Origin: JBDSKH01 sp050245915 | Lineage (GTDB): Bacteria; Actinomycetota; Actinomycetes; Actinomycetales; Microbacteriaceae | Direction of reading: 5' to 3' | NCBI GenBank assembly: GCA_050245915.1 | Contig: JBFWWZ010000028.1 | Location: 1-37,644 of the forward strand | DNA length: 37,644 bases | Shown: one piece after another, positions 16,843-25,053 of the stretch | How the letters are laid out: the number at the start of each line of letters is the position of its first letter | Numbering within the stretch: position 1 is the first letter of the stretch | The notes under the pieces: generated by a model | The model's database searches: none | What the model was told of the DNA's origin: nothing | Seen by the model: the letters and a program-made list of their open reading frames with translations, nothing else | Position numbers and translations under genes: made by a program

Positions 16843-17601
16843 CTACGTGCCCAGGGTGCCGAGGTAGAGCTCCGTCACCTTCGGGTCGTTCAGCAGATCG
16901 CGTCCGGAACCCGTGTACGCGTCGCGGCCCTGATCGAGCACATAGCCGCGGTCGCAGATCTGCAGGCACCGCCGGGCGTTCTGCTCGACCATGATCGTCG
17001 TCACGCCGGCCTTGTTGATCTCCGAGACCCGGATGAACGCCTCGTCCTGCCGCACAGGCGACAGGCCGGCGCTGGGCTCGTCGAGAAGAAGCACCTTGGG
17101 GTCCATCATCAGGGCCCGCGACATCGCCACCATCTGACGCTCACCGCCGGACAGGGAGCCCGCACGCTGCTTGAGGCGCTTGCCCAGCTCCGCGAAGATG
17201 CCGGTCACGAACTCCAGGCGCTCCTTGTAGGCTCTGGGACGCTGGTACAGGCCCATCTGCAGGTTCTCCTCGATGGTGAGCGAGGGGAACACGTTGTTGG
17301 TCTGCGGCACCATGCCGACGCCGCGAGCCACCAGCTTGTTCGCGCGCAGACCCGTGATGTCCTCGCCCTCGAGCATCACCGAGCCGCTGCGGATGTTCAC
17401 CTGCCCGAAGATCGCCTTCAGCAGGGTCGACTTGCCGGCGCCGTTCGGGCCGATGATGCCGATCAGCTCGCCCTGCTCGGCCACCAGCGAGCATCCGTTC
17501 AGGATGTTGACGCCGGGCAGGTAGCCCGCCACCACGTTGTCGATGTGGACGACGGGGGTCTGTGTCTTCGTCGAACTGCTTGTCGCGGTCGCAGCGCTCA
17601 C
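16843..17601 (-). CDS. livF: Branched-chain amino-acid type ABC transporter ATPase LivF
   Basis: One of the two ATPases driving the importer. 252 residues with Walker A GPNGAGKST at 51-59, Q-loop near VPQTNNVFPSLTIEENL (about 98-114), ABC signature LSGGE at 150-154 and Walker B LLLDEP at 171-176. ENLQMGLY and the short C-terminus distinguish LivF from LivG. A Ser/Thr-rich N-terminal 15 residues is extra. GTG start overlaps the livG stop (GTGA). It is the last gene of livH-livM-livG-livF. Confidence 0.93.
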   Translation of the reverse strand: MSAATATSSSTKTQTPVVHIDNVVAGYLPGVNILNGCSLVAEQGELIGIIGPNGAGKSTLLKAIFGQVNIRSGSVMLEGEDITGLRANKLVARGVGMVPQTNNVFPSLTIEENLQMGLYQRPRAYKERLEFVTGIFAELGKRLKQRAGSLSGGERQMVAMSRALMMDPKVLLLDEPSAGLSPVRQDEAFIRVSEINKAGVTTIMVEQNARRCLQICDRGYVLDQGRDAYTGSGRDLLNDPKVTELYLGTLGT

Positions 17602-18623
17602 TTGTCTTCGCTCTCCAGCTCGGCGAGGCCCTCGGCCTCGATGTCGGCCGCCGTGATCTTGGCCTTGCTGCCGTCGTCGTAGCGTCCTGTGACGACGCCG
17701 AGGTCGACATCCTGATGCGCACCGAGGTACGCGTCGATCACCGCGGGGTCCTTCATCACGCTGACGGGGTCGCCTTCGGCGACGACCTTGCCCTCGGCCA
17801 TCACGATCACCCAGTCGGCGATGTGGCGCACCATGTGCATGTCGTGCTCGACGAACAGCACCGTCATGCCCTCGTCTTTCAGGTCGAGGATGTGGTCGAG
17901 CAGCGACTGCGTCAGAGCCGGGTTCACGCCGGCCATCGGCTCGTCCAGCATCACCAGCTGCGGCTCGCTCATCAGGGCTCGCGCCATCTCCAGCAGCTTG
18001 CGCTGACCGCCGGAGAGGGATGCGGCGAAATCGTCCGCCTTCGTGTCGAGCTTGAACTTCTTGAGCAGGGCCATGGCCCGCTCCTCGATCTCCTCGTCCT
18101 GCTTGCGCCAGACGCCGGGGATGAGGCTCTGCCAGAACTTCTCGCCCTTCTGCCCCTTCGCGCCGAGCTTCATGTTCTCGACGACCGTGAGCAGGCCGAG
18201 CGCCTTCGTCAGCTGGAACGTGCGGACCTGGCCCATGCGTGACACCTTGAACGCCGGGACGCCCGACAGCGAGGTGCCGTCGAAGATCCAGGTGCCGGCG
18301 TCCGGCTTGTCGAAACCGGTCAGCAGGTTGAACAGGGTGGTCTTGCCCGCCCCGTTCGGGCCGATGAGGGCGGTGATCGCGCCGCGGGGGACCTCGAGGT
18401 GCTCGACGTCGACGGCCGTCAGGCCGCCGAACGTGCGGCGCACGCCGTCCGCGATGATGATCGGGTCCTTCTTGGCGACGCCGGGCGCGGCCGGGCCGAC
18501 CGTGAGATCCGTGGTCTTGGCGCGTGCCGTCGGAGCCGAGGGCATGGTGCCGGTCCCGGTCTCCTCCGTGGTCGCCGCCTTCTTCGCGGCCGGCTTGCGC
18601 TTCTTCGGTGAGCTATCGGACAA
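17598..18623 (-). CDS. livG: Branched-chain amino-acid type ABC transporter ATPase LivG
   Basis: The second importer ATPase; 341 residues, well over the usual 255. Walker A GPNGAGKTT lies at 88-96, and FNLLTGF, RTFQLTKALGLLTVVENM, the signature LSGGQRK, Walker B LVMLDEP and MAGVNPALT are LivG-like. The extra length is an N-terminal tail of about 50 residues, rich in Lys, Ala and Thr (KKRKPAAKKAA), and about 35 residues at the C-terminus after the usual end. The start is a TTG at 18623, supported by AAGGAG seven bases upstream and by an 11-base overlap with livM. A start at a later internal codon would drop the tail but has weaker signals. Confidence 0.9.
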   Translation of the reverse strand: MSDSSPKKRKPAAKKAATTEETGTGTMPSAPTARAKTTDLTVGPAAPGVAKKDPIIIADGVRRTFGGLTAVDVEHLEVPRGAITALIGPNGAGKTTLFNLLTGFDKPDAGTWIFDGTSLSGVPAFKVSRMGQVRTFQLTKALGLLTVVENMKLGAKGQKGEKFWQSLIPGVWRKQDEEIEERAMALLKKFKLDTKADDFAASLSGGQRKLLEMARALMSEPQLVMLDEPMAGVNPALTQSLLDHILDLKDEGMTVLFVEHDMHMVRHIADWVIVMAEGKVVAEGDPVSVMKDPAVIDAYLGAHQDVDLGVVTGRYDDGSKAKITAADIEAEGLAELESEDK

Positions 18624-19593
18624 AGGTCAGCTCCTTCTTGTTGCCGAGGATGCCCTGCGGCCGGAAGATCACCAGGAGCATCAGGCCGATGCCCACCAGG
18701 ATGAAGCGCAGCGTGCTCGCCTGGATCTGGGTCATGAACGGCAGGATGCCCGCCGCCACCATCGCGGGGAGGACGTTGCTCAGGAAGGTCTGCAGCACCC
18801 AGAAGATCAGCGAGCCGATCAGGGGGCCGAAGACGGTGGCTGCACCGCCGAGCAGCAGCGCCGTGTACACGAAGAACGTCAGCGACGTCACGTACACACC
18901 GGGGCTGACCGCGGAGGGCAGAGCGTAGACGATGCCGCCGACGGCGGCGATCACGCCGCCGAGCACCAGCGCCTGCATCTTGTACTGGAACACGTTCTTG
19001 CCCAGGGCGCGCACGGCATCCTCGTCTTCGCGGATGCCCTTGAGCACGCGACCCCACGGGCTCGCCATGAGCCGCCACACGGTCAGCGCCGCGAGGGCGA
19101 GGGCGACGAGGCCCAGGATGCGCACCCACCAGTCCACGTTGTTGTACGTGAACGGGCCGAAGCCGTACGTCCCCGCGGGGATCGGGTTCGAGGAGCGGAA
19201 GCTGGTGTGGTAGCCGCTGAGGCCGTCCGCCGAGCCGGTGACGGCGTCGAACGTCGTCGTCAGGAACAGCAGGCGCACCACCTCGGCGGCCGCGATCGTC
19301 ACGATCGCGAGGTAGTCGCCCCGCAACCGCAGGGTCGGGATGCCGAGCACCAGTGCGAAGAGCGCCGCGGCCGCCATGCCGACCAGCACGCCGCCCCACC
19401 AGGGGAAGCCGAACGTGAGGATGGAGATCGCGTACCCGTATGCGCCGAGGGCCATGAAGCCCGCGATGCCCATGTTGAGCAGGCCCGCGTAGCCGAAGTG
19501 CACCGCGAGGCCGAGGGCCGCCAGGGCGTATGCGATCGTCGCCGGGGAGATGATTGACGAAGCCGAGTTGCTGAGGATCTGAAGCCAGTCCAT
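18613..19593 (-). CDS. livM: Branched-chain amino-acid type ABC transporter permease LivM
   Basis: 326-residue membrane permease forming the translocation path with LivH. It shows about eight to ten hydrophobic helices and the LivM marks HFGYAGLLNMGIAGFMALGAYGYAI, LRLRGDYLAIVTIAAAEVVRLLF, WGRVLKGIREDEDAVRALGKNVFQYKM (the cytoplasmic ATPase-contact loop) and the ending FRPQGILGNKKEL. The ATG at 19593 lies 7 bases after the livH stop. Its C-terminal GILG motif recurs in LivH (GILGRRERIG), consistent with their common ancestry. Confidence 0.93.
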   Translation of the reverse strand: MDWLQILSNSASSIISPATIAYALAALGLAVHFGYAGLLNMGIAGFMALGAYGYAISILTFGFPWWGGVLVGMAAAALFALVLGIPTLRLRGDYLAIVTIAAAEVVRLLFLTTTFDAVTGSADGLSGYHTSFRSSNPIPAGTYGFGPFTYNNVDWWVRILGLVALALAALTVWRLMASPWGRVLKGIREDEDAVRALGKNVFQYKMQALVLGGVIAAVGGIVYALPSAVSPGVYVTSLTFFVYTALLLGGAATVFGPLIGSLIFWVLQTFLSNVLPAMVAAGILPFMTQIQASTLRFILVGIGLMLLVIFRPQGILGNKKELTFVR

Positions 19594-19600
19594 GGGGCGC

Positions 19601-20941
19601 CTAACCTATTCTCTCGCGACGACCGAGGATGCCCTGCGGGCGGAACAGCAGGATCACGATCAGGACGACCAGCGCTCCCGCGTACTTGAGGTCGGAGGGG
19701 ATCCAGAGGGTCGAGACCTCGACCAGCAGACCCACCACGATGGATCCGACGAGGGCTCCGAACGCGGTGCCGAGACCACCGAGGGTGACTGCGGCGAACA
19801 TGAGCAGCAGCACCTGCGCACCCATGTCCCACTTCAGACCCGGCCGGTAGTAGGCGTACAGGATGCCGGCGAGGCCGGCCATCGCGCCGGCGACCGTCCA
19901 GACCACGCGGACCACCGCATCCACGTCGATGCCGGAGGCGGCGGCGAGCGAGGAGTTGTCGGAGATCGCGCGCGTCGCCTTCCCGGTGCGGGAGTAGGTG
20001 AGCCAGAGGGCGAACCCGACGATCACCGCGATCGAGATCGCGATGCTCGCCATGTCGACGAAGCTCATCTTCACCACGCCGAACAGGGGGAGCTTCTCCT
20101 GCGTCGAGAACGGCAGCTGGGTCGTCCCGCCGCCGATGAAGAACTGGAAGATGTACCGCAGCGTCAGCGAGAGGCCGATGCTCACGATCATCAGCTGGAC
20201 GACGCCGACCCGGCGCCGACGCAGCGGACGCCACAGGATCACGTCGAGCAGCAGACCGAAGACGGCGCTCAGTACCACCGCGAGCGGGATGGCCACCCAG
20301 ATCGGCAGGGCGAACGTGCCGACGCCGATCAGGCCGGAGAAGGCGGCGACGATCACCGGGCCGAAGGTCACCATCTCCGCGTGGGCGAAGTTGGAGATGC
20401 CGGTCGTGCCGAAGACGAGCGACAGACCGACGGCGGCGAGGGCGAGCATCAGGCCGAAGGCGATGCCGGTGACGACGCGCTGCACGAGCTGGTCCCAGAA
20501 GCTGGTGACGTTGCGCTGGCCCTCGCCGATGAAGAAGTTCACGGTGATGCGGCCGCCGGCGCCCATCTCGGCCTCTTTGACGTTCGGGGTGTCGTCCTCG
20601 GGGTCGACCACCGCGATGCCCGCGGGCAGGGTCTCCTCGTCGAGCGTGATGGTGTACGTCGTGTTCTTCTCGGGAACACTGACCTTCCACTGCCCGTTCG
20701 CGTCCGTCTCGACCTCCTGCTTGCCGCCGGGGCCGTCGATGGTGAGATGGACGCCTTCGAGGGGCTCCCCGTCGAGCTGCACGTTGCCGCTGACGCGGTA
20801 CGGGTCTCCGTCCGCGGACGGCGCTGCTGCGACGGGGCCCGCTGTCATCAGGACGAACGCGAAGAGCGCCGCGATGAATGCGAGCATCACCCCGATCGTC
20901 CGGGGCGCTCGTGCGGCGAGCGCCGTTCGGGTGGTGGACAC
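19601..20941 (-). CDS. livH: LivH-type permease with N-terminal signal peptide and Ig-like domain
   Basis: 446 residues from the GTG at 20941, about 150 more than ordinary LivH. Residues 1-40 form a signal peptide or anchor ending GPVAAA. Residues about 48-137 look like a carboxypeptidase-regulatory or CNA-B type beta-sandwich: YRVSGNVQLDGEPLEGVHLTIDG, TDANGQWKVSVPEKNTTYTITLDEETLP. The permease starts near residue 150 (WDQLVQRVVTGIAFGLMLALAAVGLSLVFG) and keeps NFAHAEMVTFGP, GLSLTLRYIFQF and the EAA-like loop with RAISDNSSLAAASGID. The GTG has GGAGG just upstream; a start at 21043 would add 34 polar residues before the signal peptide and is unlikely. First gene of the operon, divergent from guaB. 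Confidence 0.9.
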   Translation of the reverse strand: MSTTRTALAARAPRTIGVMLAFIAALFAFVLMTAGPVAAAPSADGDPYRVSGNVQLDGEPLEGVHLTIDGPGGKQEVETDANGQWKVSVPEKNTTYTITLDEETLPAGIAVVDPEDDTPNVKEAEMGAGGRITVNFFIGEGQRNVTSFWDQLVQRVVTGIAFGLMLALAAVGLSLVFGTTGISNFAHAEMVTFGPVIVAAFSGLIGVGTFALPIWVAIPLAVVLSAVFGLLLDVILWRPLRRRRVGVVQLMIVSIGLSLTLRYIFQFFIGGGTTQLPFSTQEKLPLFGVVKMSFVDMASIAISIAVIVGFALWLTYSRTGKATRAISDNSSLAAASGIDVDAVVRVVWTVAGAMAGLAGILYAYYRPGLKWDMGAQVLLLMFAAVTLGGLGTAFGALVGSIVVGLLVEVSTLWIPSDLKYAGALVVLIVILLFRPQGILGRRERIG

Positions 20942-21165
20942 CGAACCTCCAAGATCATCGGGTAGGCGCGACGACACCTGGTGGGGATCGTCCGCATTGA
21001 CGTTACCTGCCGAGTGTTGCCGTGGTGTTTCCATCGGCGACACTTTCGACCTCGTAAGTATGGAGCGGAATGCGTCAGGTGCAAAGTCGCTTAAGATTGA
21101 TCACCGGGCTTCATCGGCGCAGCCGGGTTCACATCTCTTCCCACCCGTGACGACGTGGAGCGCAC

Positions 21166-22668
21166 ATGGACCAGCCCGACCCCTTCGGATTCGTCGGCCT
21201 CACCTACGACGATGTGATGCTGCTGCCCGGTCACACCGACGTCATCCCGAGCGAAGCCGACACGTCATCCCGGCTCACCCGGCGCATCATCGTCGCCGCG
21301 CCTCTCGTCTCGTCGGCGATGGATACCGTCACCGAGTCCCGCATGGCCATCGCGATGGCGCGTCAGGGCGGCCTCGGCGTGCTGCACCGCAACCTCTCCA
21401 TCGAGGATCAGGCCGCGCACGTCGACAAGGTGAAGCGCTCCGAGTCGGGCATGATCTCGAACCCCGTGACCACCACTCCCGATGCCACCGTGGCCGAGGT
21501 CGATGCCCTGTGCGGCCAGTTCCGCATCTCGGGAGTGCCGGTGGTCGAGGGCGACGGCAAGCTGGTCGGCATCATCACGAACCGCGACATGCGGTTCGTG
21601 TCGTCGTTCGAGGCGGCCGAGACGCTGGTGCGCGATGTGATGACGAAGGCCCCGCTGATCACCGCCCCGGTCGGGATCGACCCCGATGACGCCGTGGCCA
21701 TCCTGGCGCAGCACAAGATCGAGAAGCTTCCGCTGGTGGATGCCGAGGGGCGGCTTCGCGGGCTGATCACCGTCAAAGACTTCGAGAAGACCGAGAAGTA
21801 CCCGCACGCCACGAAAGACGATTCCGGGCGGCTGCGGGTGGGTGCCGCGATCGGGTTCTTCGGCGACGCGTGGGACCGCGCGGGCGCTCTCCGCGACGCC
21901 GGCGTCGACGTGATCGTCGTCGACACCGCGAACGGCGACTCCGCCGGGGTGCTCGACATCATCCGCCGGCTGAAGGCCGACCCGGCGTTCGCCGCCATCG
22001 ACGTCATCGGCGGCAACGTCGCCACCCGCTCCGGCGCGCAGGCCCTGGTGGATGCCGGGGCCGACGCGATCAAGGTGGGTGTCGGCCCCGGCTCCATCTG
22101 CACGACCCGCGTCGTCGCCGGGGTCGGCGTGCCGCAGGTGACCGCCGTGTACGAGGCGTCGCTGGCCGCTCGCTCCGCCGATGTTCCGGTGATCGCCGAC
22201 GGCGGGTTGCAGTACTCGGGCGACATCGCCAAGGCGCTGGTCGCCGGTGCGGACACGGTGATGCTCGGGTCGCTGCTCGCCGGAACCGACGAGGCGCCCG
22301 GTGACCTCGTCTACGCGAACGGGAAGCAGTTCAAGAACTACCGCGGCATGGGGTCTCTCGGTGCGCTGTCCGACCGCGGCAAGAAGACCTCGTACTCGCG
22401 AGACCGCTACTTCCAGGCGGATGTGCCGTCGGACGCTCAGCTGATCCCCGAGGGGATCGAGGGACGAGTGCCGTATCGCGGAGCGCTCGGGGCGACCGTG
22501 TACCAGCTCGTGGGCGGGTTGCGGCAGTCGATGTTCTACGTGGGCGCGCGCACCATCCCCGAGCTGAAGTCGCTCGGCAGGTTCGTCCGCATCACGGCCG
22601 CCGGGCTGAAGGAGTCGCACCCGCACGACATCCAGATGACGGTGGAGGCGCCGAACTACTCGCGCTGA
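21166..22668 (+). CDS. guaB: Inosine-5'-monophosphate dehydrogenase
   Basis: IMPDH oxidises IMP to XMP with NAD+, the committed step to GMP. The 500-residue protein has the split catalytic barrel and a CBS-domain pair inserted at about 98-215 (VTTTPDATVAEVDAL, VMTKAPLITAPVGI). The catalytic loop GPGSICTTR places the nucleophile at Cys312; the flap holds YRGMGSLGAL and the ending has YVGARTIPEL. The ATG at 21166 has GTGGAG upstream. TAAGAT at 21092-21097 is a possible -10 for a 69-base leader; I could not place a -35. The 224-base divergent region to livH holds the promoters of both. Confidence 0.96.
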   Translation: MDQPDPFGFVGLTYDDVMLLPGHTDVIPSEADTSSRLTRRIIVAAPLVSSAMDTVTESRMAIAMARQGGLGVLHRNLSIEDQAAHVDKVKRSESGMISNPVTTTPDATVAEVDALCGQFRISGVPVVEGDGKLVGIITNRDMRFVSSFEAAETLVRDVMTKAPLITAPVGIDPDDAVAILAQHKIEKLPLVDAEGRLRGLITVKDFEKTEKYPHATKDDSGRLRVGAAIGFFGDAWDRAGALRDAGVDVIVVDTANGDSAGVLDIIRRLKADPAFAAIDVIGGNVATRSGAQALVDAGADAIKVGVGPGSICTTRVVAGVGVPQVTAVYEASLAARSADVPVIADGGLQYSGDIAKALVAGADTVMLGSLLAGTDEAPGDLVYANGKQFKNYRGMGSLGALSDRGKKTSYSRDRYFQADVPSDAQLIPEGIEGRVPYRGALGATVYQLVGGLRQSMFYVGARTIPELKSLGRFVRITAAGLKESHPHDIQMTVEAPNYSR

Positions 22669-22734
22669 GCGCGCCCGCCGGCCGCGCCCACCGGTCGCCG
22701 TCCCGCCCGCGACTCGGGCGAGTTCTGCTATTCG

Positions 22735-22752
22735 GGGCGTCCGTGGACGCCC
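22735..22752. other. Short dyad in the guaB downstream region
   Basis: GGGCGTCC (22735-22742) and GGACGCCC (22745-22752) form a near-perfect dyad; another 6-bp hairpin (CGCCCG/CGGGCG) lies at 22704-22720. One or both may end the guaB transcript. A further dyad CACTCC-GT-GGAGTG lies at 22840-22853 just before the next gene. None is strong enough for a firm call. Confidence 0.35.
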
Positions 22753-22867
22753 GCCTGGTCCGGGCCCGCCCGGCTTAACCCTCCTCCACGCACCGCAGCC
22801 CCGTACCGCTCTCCCCCGTGAGCGGCTCGACGCCAACCACACTCCGTGGAGTGGGCATGCTCGTGCC

Positions 22868-23842
22868 GTGCATCTGGATGGGGAAGAGATCTCGCTGGCG
22901 CGCGAGATCGTGTGGCGCGGCGAGCAGCTTCGCTCGTACAGCAGGGCTGTGGAGCGCGGACGGCTGGTCCGGCCGCACCGCGGAAGCTATGTCGATGCTG
23001 ACCGGTGGCGGGAGCTTTCGGACGCGCAGCGGTACACGTTCTCCGTCCTCGCCGCCGTCGTCGCGAGCCGAAGCAGCCCGATCGTCAGTCACGTCTCCGC
23101 TGCGGCGTTGCACGGCGCTCCGCTGATCGGACCGCGTCCCACCTTGATCCACGTCCTCGCGACGTCTGCCGCCGGAACCCGCACCGAGCACGGGTTCCGC
23201 AAGCACGCGACGGACCACCTCCTCACGGACCTTGAGAGGCGCGGCGAACTCAGGCTGACCAACCTCGTCCGTACCCTGGCCGACATCGCGGTCGACGCCC
23301 CGTTCCTGACGGCGATCGGCATCCTGGACTGGGGCATGCGCGAGCACGGGGTCGCGCCCGCCGAACTCCGGGACAAGCTCGACCGGCTCGACATCCGCCG
23401 CGGTCGCAGTCGTGCTGTTCGCGCGATCGAGTTCGCCGACAGCCGCGCGGCTTCACCCGGGGAGAGTCTCAGCCGGGTGCGGCTGCTCGAGCTCGGATTC
23501 CCGGCACCGGTCTTGCAGCAGGAGTTCCGTGACCGCCGCGGCCTGATCGGTTTCGCGGACTTCTGGTGGCCGGCGCACGGCCTGATCGGGGAGTTCGACG
23601 GGATCGCCAAGTACGTGAGAGAGGAGTACACCGACGGCAGGTCGACTGCCGAGGTGGTCATCGACGAGAAGCTGCGGGAGGACCGGTTGCGGGCGTTGGG
23701 GCATCGGTTGGTCCGATGGGGCTGGCGCGATGCACGGGAGCCGTACGGGCTCAATCCCGTGCTGCTGCCGCTGCTTCCTCGCGCTGTTTCACGTAAGCGG
23801 GCCAATCCGGCGCCTCCGGGCGACCGCGGACGCCCGTCATGA
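22868..23842 (+). CDS. AbiEi antitoxin-like protein with C-terminal PD-(D/E)xK-like (DUF559-type) domain
   Basis: A 324-residue protein. The N-terminal third (LRSYSRAVERGRLVRPHRGSYVD) resembles the AbiEi-type winged-helix antitoxin domain, in which a short helix-turn-helix is followed by a basic 'R-x-x-x-G-x-Y' strand. The C-terminal part has ESLSRVRLLELGFP, IGFADFWWP and GEFDGIAKY, then a run with EKLREDRLRALGHRLVRW: the E...D...ExD...K layout of DUF559/Vsr-like nuclease folds. Such two-domain proteins are common in Microbacteriaceae and usually occur without a toxin. No toxin gene is next to it here. GTG start; CATGCT six bases upstream is a weaker version of the leaderless box. Function is not established. 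Confidence 0.75.
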   Translation: MHLDGEEISLAREIVWRGEQLRSYSRAVERGRLVRPHRGSYVDADRWRELSDAQRYTFSVLAAVVASRSSPIVSHVSAAALHGAPLIGPRPTLIHVLATSAAGTRTEHGFRKHATDHLLTDLERRGELRLTNLVRTLADIAVDAPFLTAIGILDWGMREHGVAPAELRDKLDRLDIRRGRSRAVRAIEFADSRAASPGESLSRVRLLELGFPAPVLQQEFRDRRGLIGFADFWWPAHGLIGEFDGIAKYVREEYTDGRSTAEVVIDEKLREDRLRALGHRLVRWGWRDAREPYGLNPVLLPLLPRAVSRKRANPAPPGDRGRPS

Positions 23843-23874
23843 CCGCATCCGCCCGGAATCCGCGCCGGAGGGCG

Positions 23875-25005
23875 CTAACGTGCCGCGGCCAGACGCCGCA
23901 CCGCCTCCCTCAGCACCTCGGCGGAGCACGCGAGGTTGAGGCGCGCGAACCCCGCGCCCGACGGGCCGAACGTGCGCCCCGAGTTCAGCGCGACGCGTGC
24001 GACCTCGAGGGCGCGCTGCGCCGGGTCGTCGCCCCAGCCGAGCGCCCGGAAGTCCAGCCAGGCGAGGTAGCTCGCACGCGGCGGCGTGAATGTCACCTCC
24101 GGCAGCTGCTCGGCCAGCAGCTCGCCGAGCAGTTCCGACGATGCGGTGATCGCGCGCACGGCGCCCGCGAGCCATTCGTCCCCGTCCGTGAACGCCGCGA
24201 TCGAGGCGTGGAAGCCGACGATGCTGGTGCGGAAGAAGACCTCGTCCGGCATGCCGTCCAGCACGGCGAGACCCCGTTCCGACGCCGCGATCATGAGCGC
24301 GCACTTGAACCCGGCGAGGTTGAAGGCCTTGCTCGCGGAGGTGACCGTCACGCCCCACTCCCGTGCCGCATCCGACACCGACAGGAACGGGACGAACGCA
24401 CCGGCGTCATGCACGAGCGGTCCGTGGATCTCGTCGCTCACCACATGCACCTCATGCCGCGCGGCGACCTCCGCGAGCCGTTCGAGGGCGTCGCGCGTGT
24501 GCACGAAACCGAGCGGGTTGTGCGGGTTGCTGACGAGCACGGCCCGCGCGCCCGCCGCCAAGGCCGCATCGATCGCCTCCGCGTCGATGCCGTCCTCGCC
24601 GAGCGGCACGTCCACCACGACGCCGCCGGCCTCGGTGACCATGTCGAAGAACGGCGCATACACAGGGGAGCAGATGACGACGCCGTCGCCGGGGCGGATC
24701 ACGCGACGCAACGTCTCGACGATGCCGACGCTGACATCCGTCGTGGCGCGCACCGTCGACGGGTCGAGGCGCCAGCCCCAGTGCCGCTCGGCGAACCCGG
24801 CGAACGCGGCGCCGAGGGCGGCGGGGGAGGACACGTAGCCGGAGTCGCTGAGATCGATCAGGTCGTGCAGCCGGCGGGCGACGACGGGGGCGAGCGGGTA
24901 GTCCATCTCGGCGACGAACAGCGGCAGCACGTCCGGCGGGTACGCCCGCCATTTCTCGGAGGTGCGCAGGTGCAGGCGGTCCAGTGGCTCGGCGGAGACG
25001 TCCAT
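23875..25005 (-). CDS. PatB/MalY-type PLP aminotransferase (putative cystathionine beta-lyase)
   Basis: A 376-residue fold-type I PLP enzyme. The MalY/PatB subgroup is shown by FVAEMDYPLAPVV near the start, SNPHNPLG (159-166), VVSDEIHG (188-195) and the PLP lysine in SASKAFNLAGFK (Lys226). Members of this group cleave C-S bonds, for example cystathionine to homocysteine, pyruvate and ammonia. The start is uncertain between ATG at 25005 and an in-frame ATG at 25014. It is divergent from the ABC-F gene, with 48 bases between, and convergent with the AbiEi-like gene. Confidence 0.88.
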   Translation of the reverse strand: MDVSAEPLDRLHLRTSEKWRAYPPDVLPLFVAEMDYPLAPVVARRLHDLIDLSDSGYVSSPAALGAAFAGFAERHWGWRLDPSTVRATTDVSVGIVETLRRVIRPGDGVVICSPVYAPFFDMVTEAGGVVVDVPLGEDGIDAEAIDAALAAGARAVLVSNPHNPLGFVHTRDALERLAEVAARHEVHVVSDEIHGPLVHDAGAFVPFLSVSDAAREWGVTVTSASKAFNLAGFKCALMIAASERGLAVLDGMPDEVFFRTSIVGFHASIAAFTDGDEWLAGAVRAITASSELLGELLAEQLPEVTFTPPRASYLAWLDFRALGWGDDPAQRALEVARVALNSGRTFGPSGAGFARLNLACSAEVLREAVRRLAAAR

Positions 25006-25053
25006 GACATCCATCCTGTAGCCTGGTCGGCTTTGCGCAGAGAGGAGGGCCCG

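Noticed and set aside
19601..21043. livH starting at 21043
   Set aside because: It would put 34 polar residues before a clear signal peptide. The GTG at 20941 has GGAGG directly upstream.
22840..22853. CACTCC-GT-GGAGTG as an operator of the AbiEi-like gene
   Set aside because: Arms are only six bases and no regulator or repeat of the site is known here; it could be chance.
25012..25024. A leaderless promoter for the PatB-like gene or a -10 for the ABC-F gene in the same bases
   Set aside because: The hexamers (CAGGAT, CAGGCT on one strand and TAGCCT on the other) either miss the first T or lack proper spacing and -35; the ABC-F gene has a strong ribosome-binding site instead.
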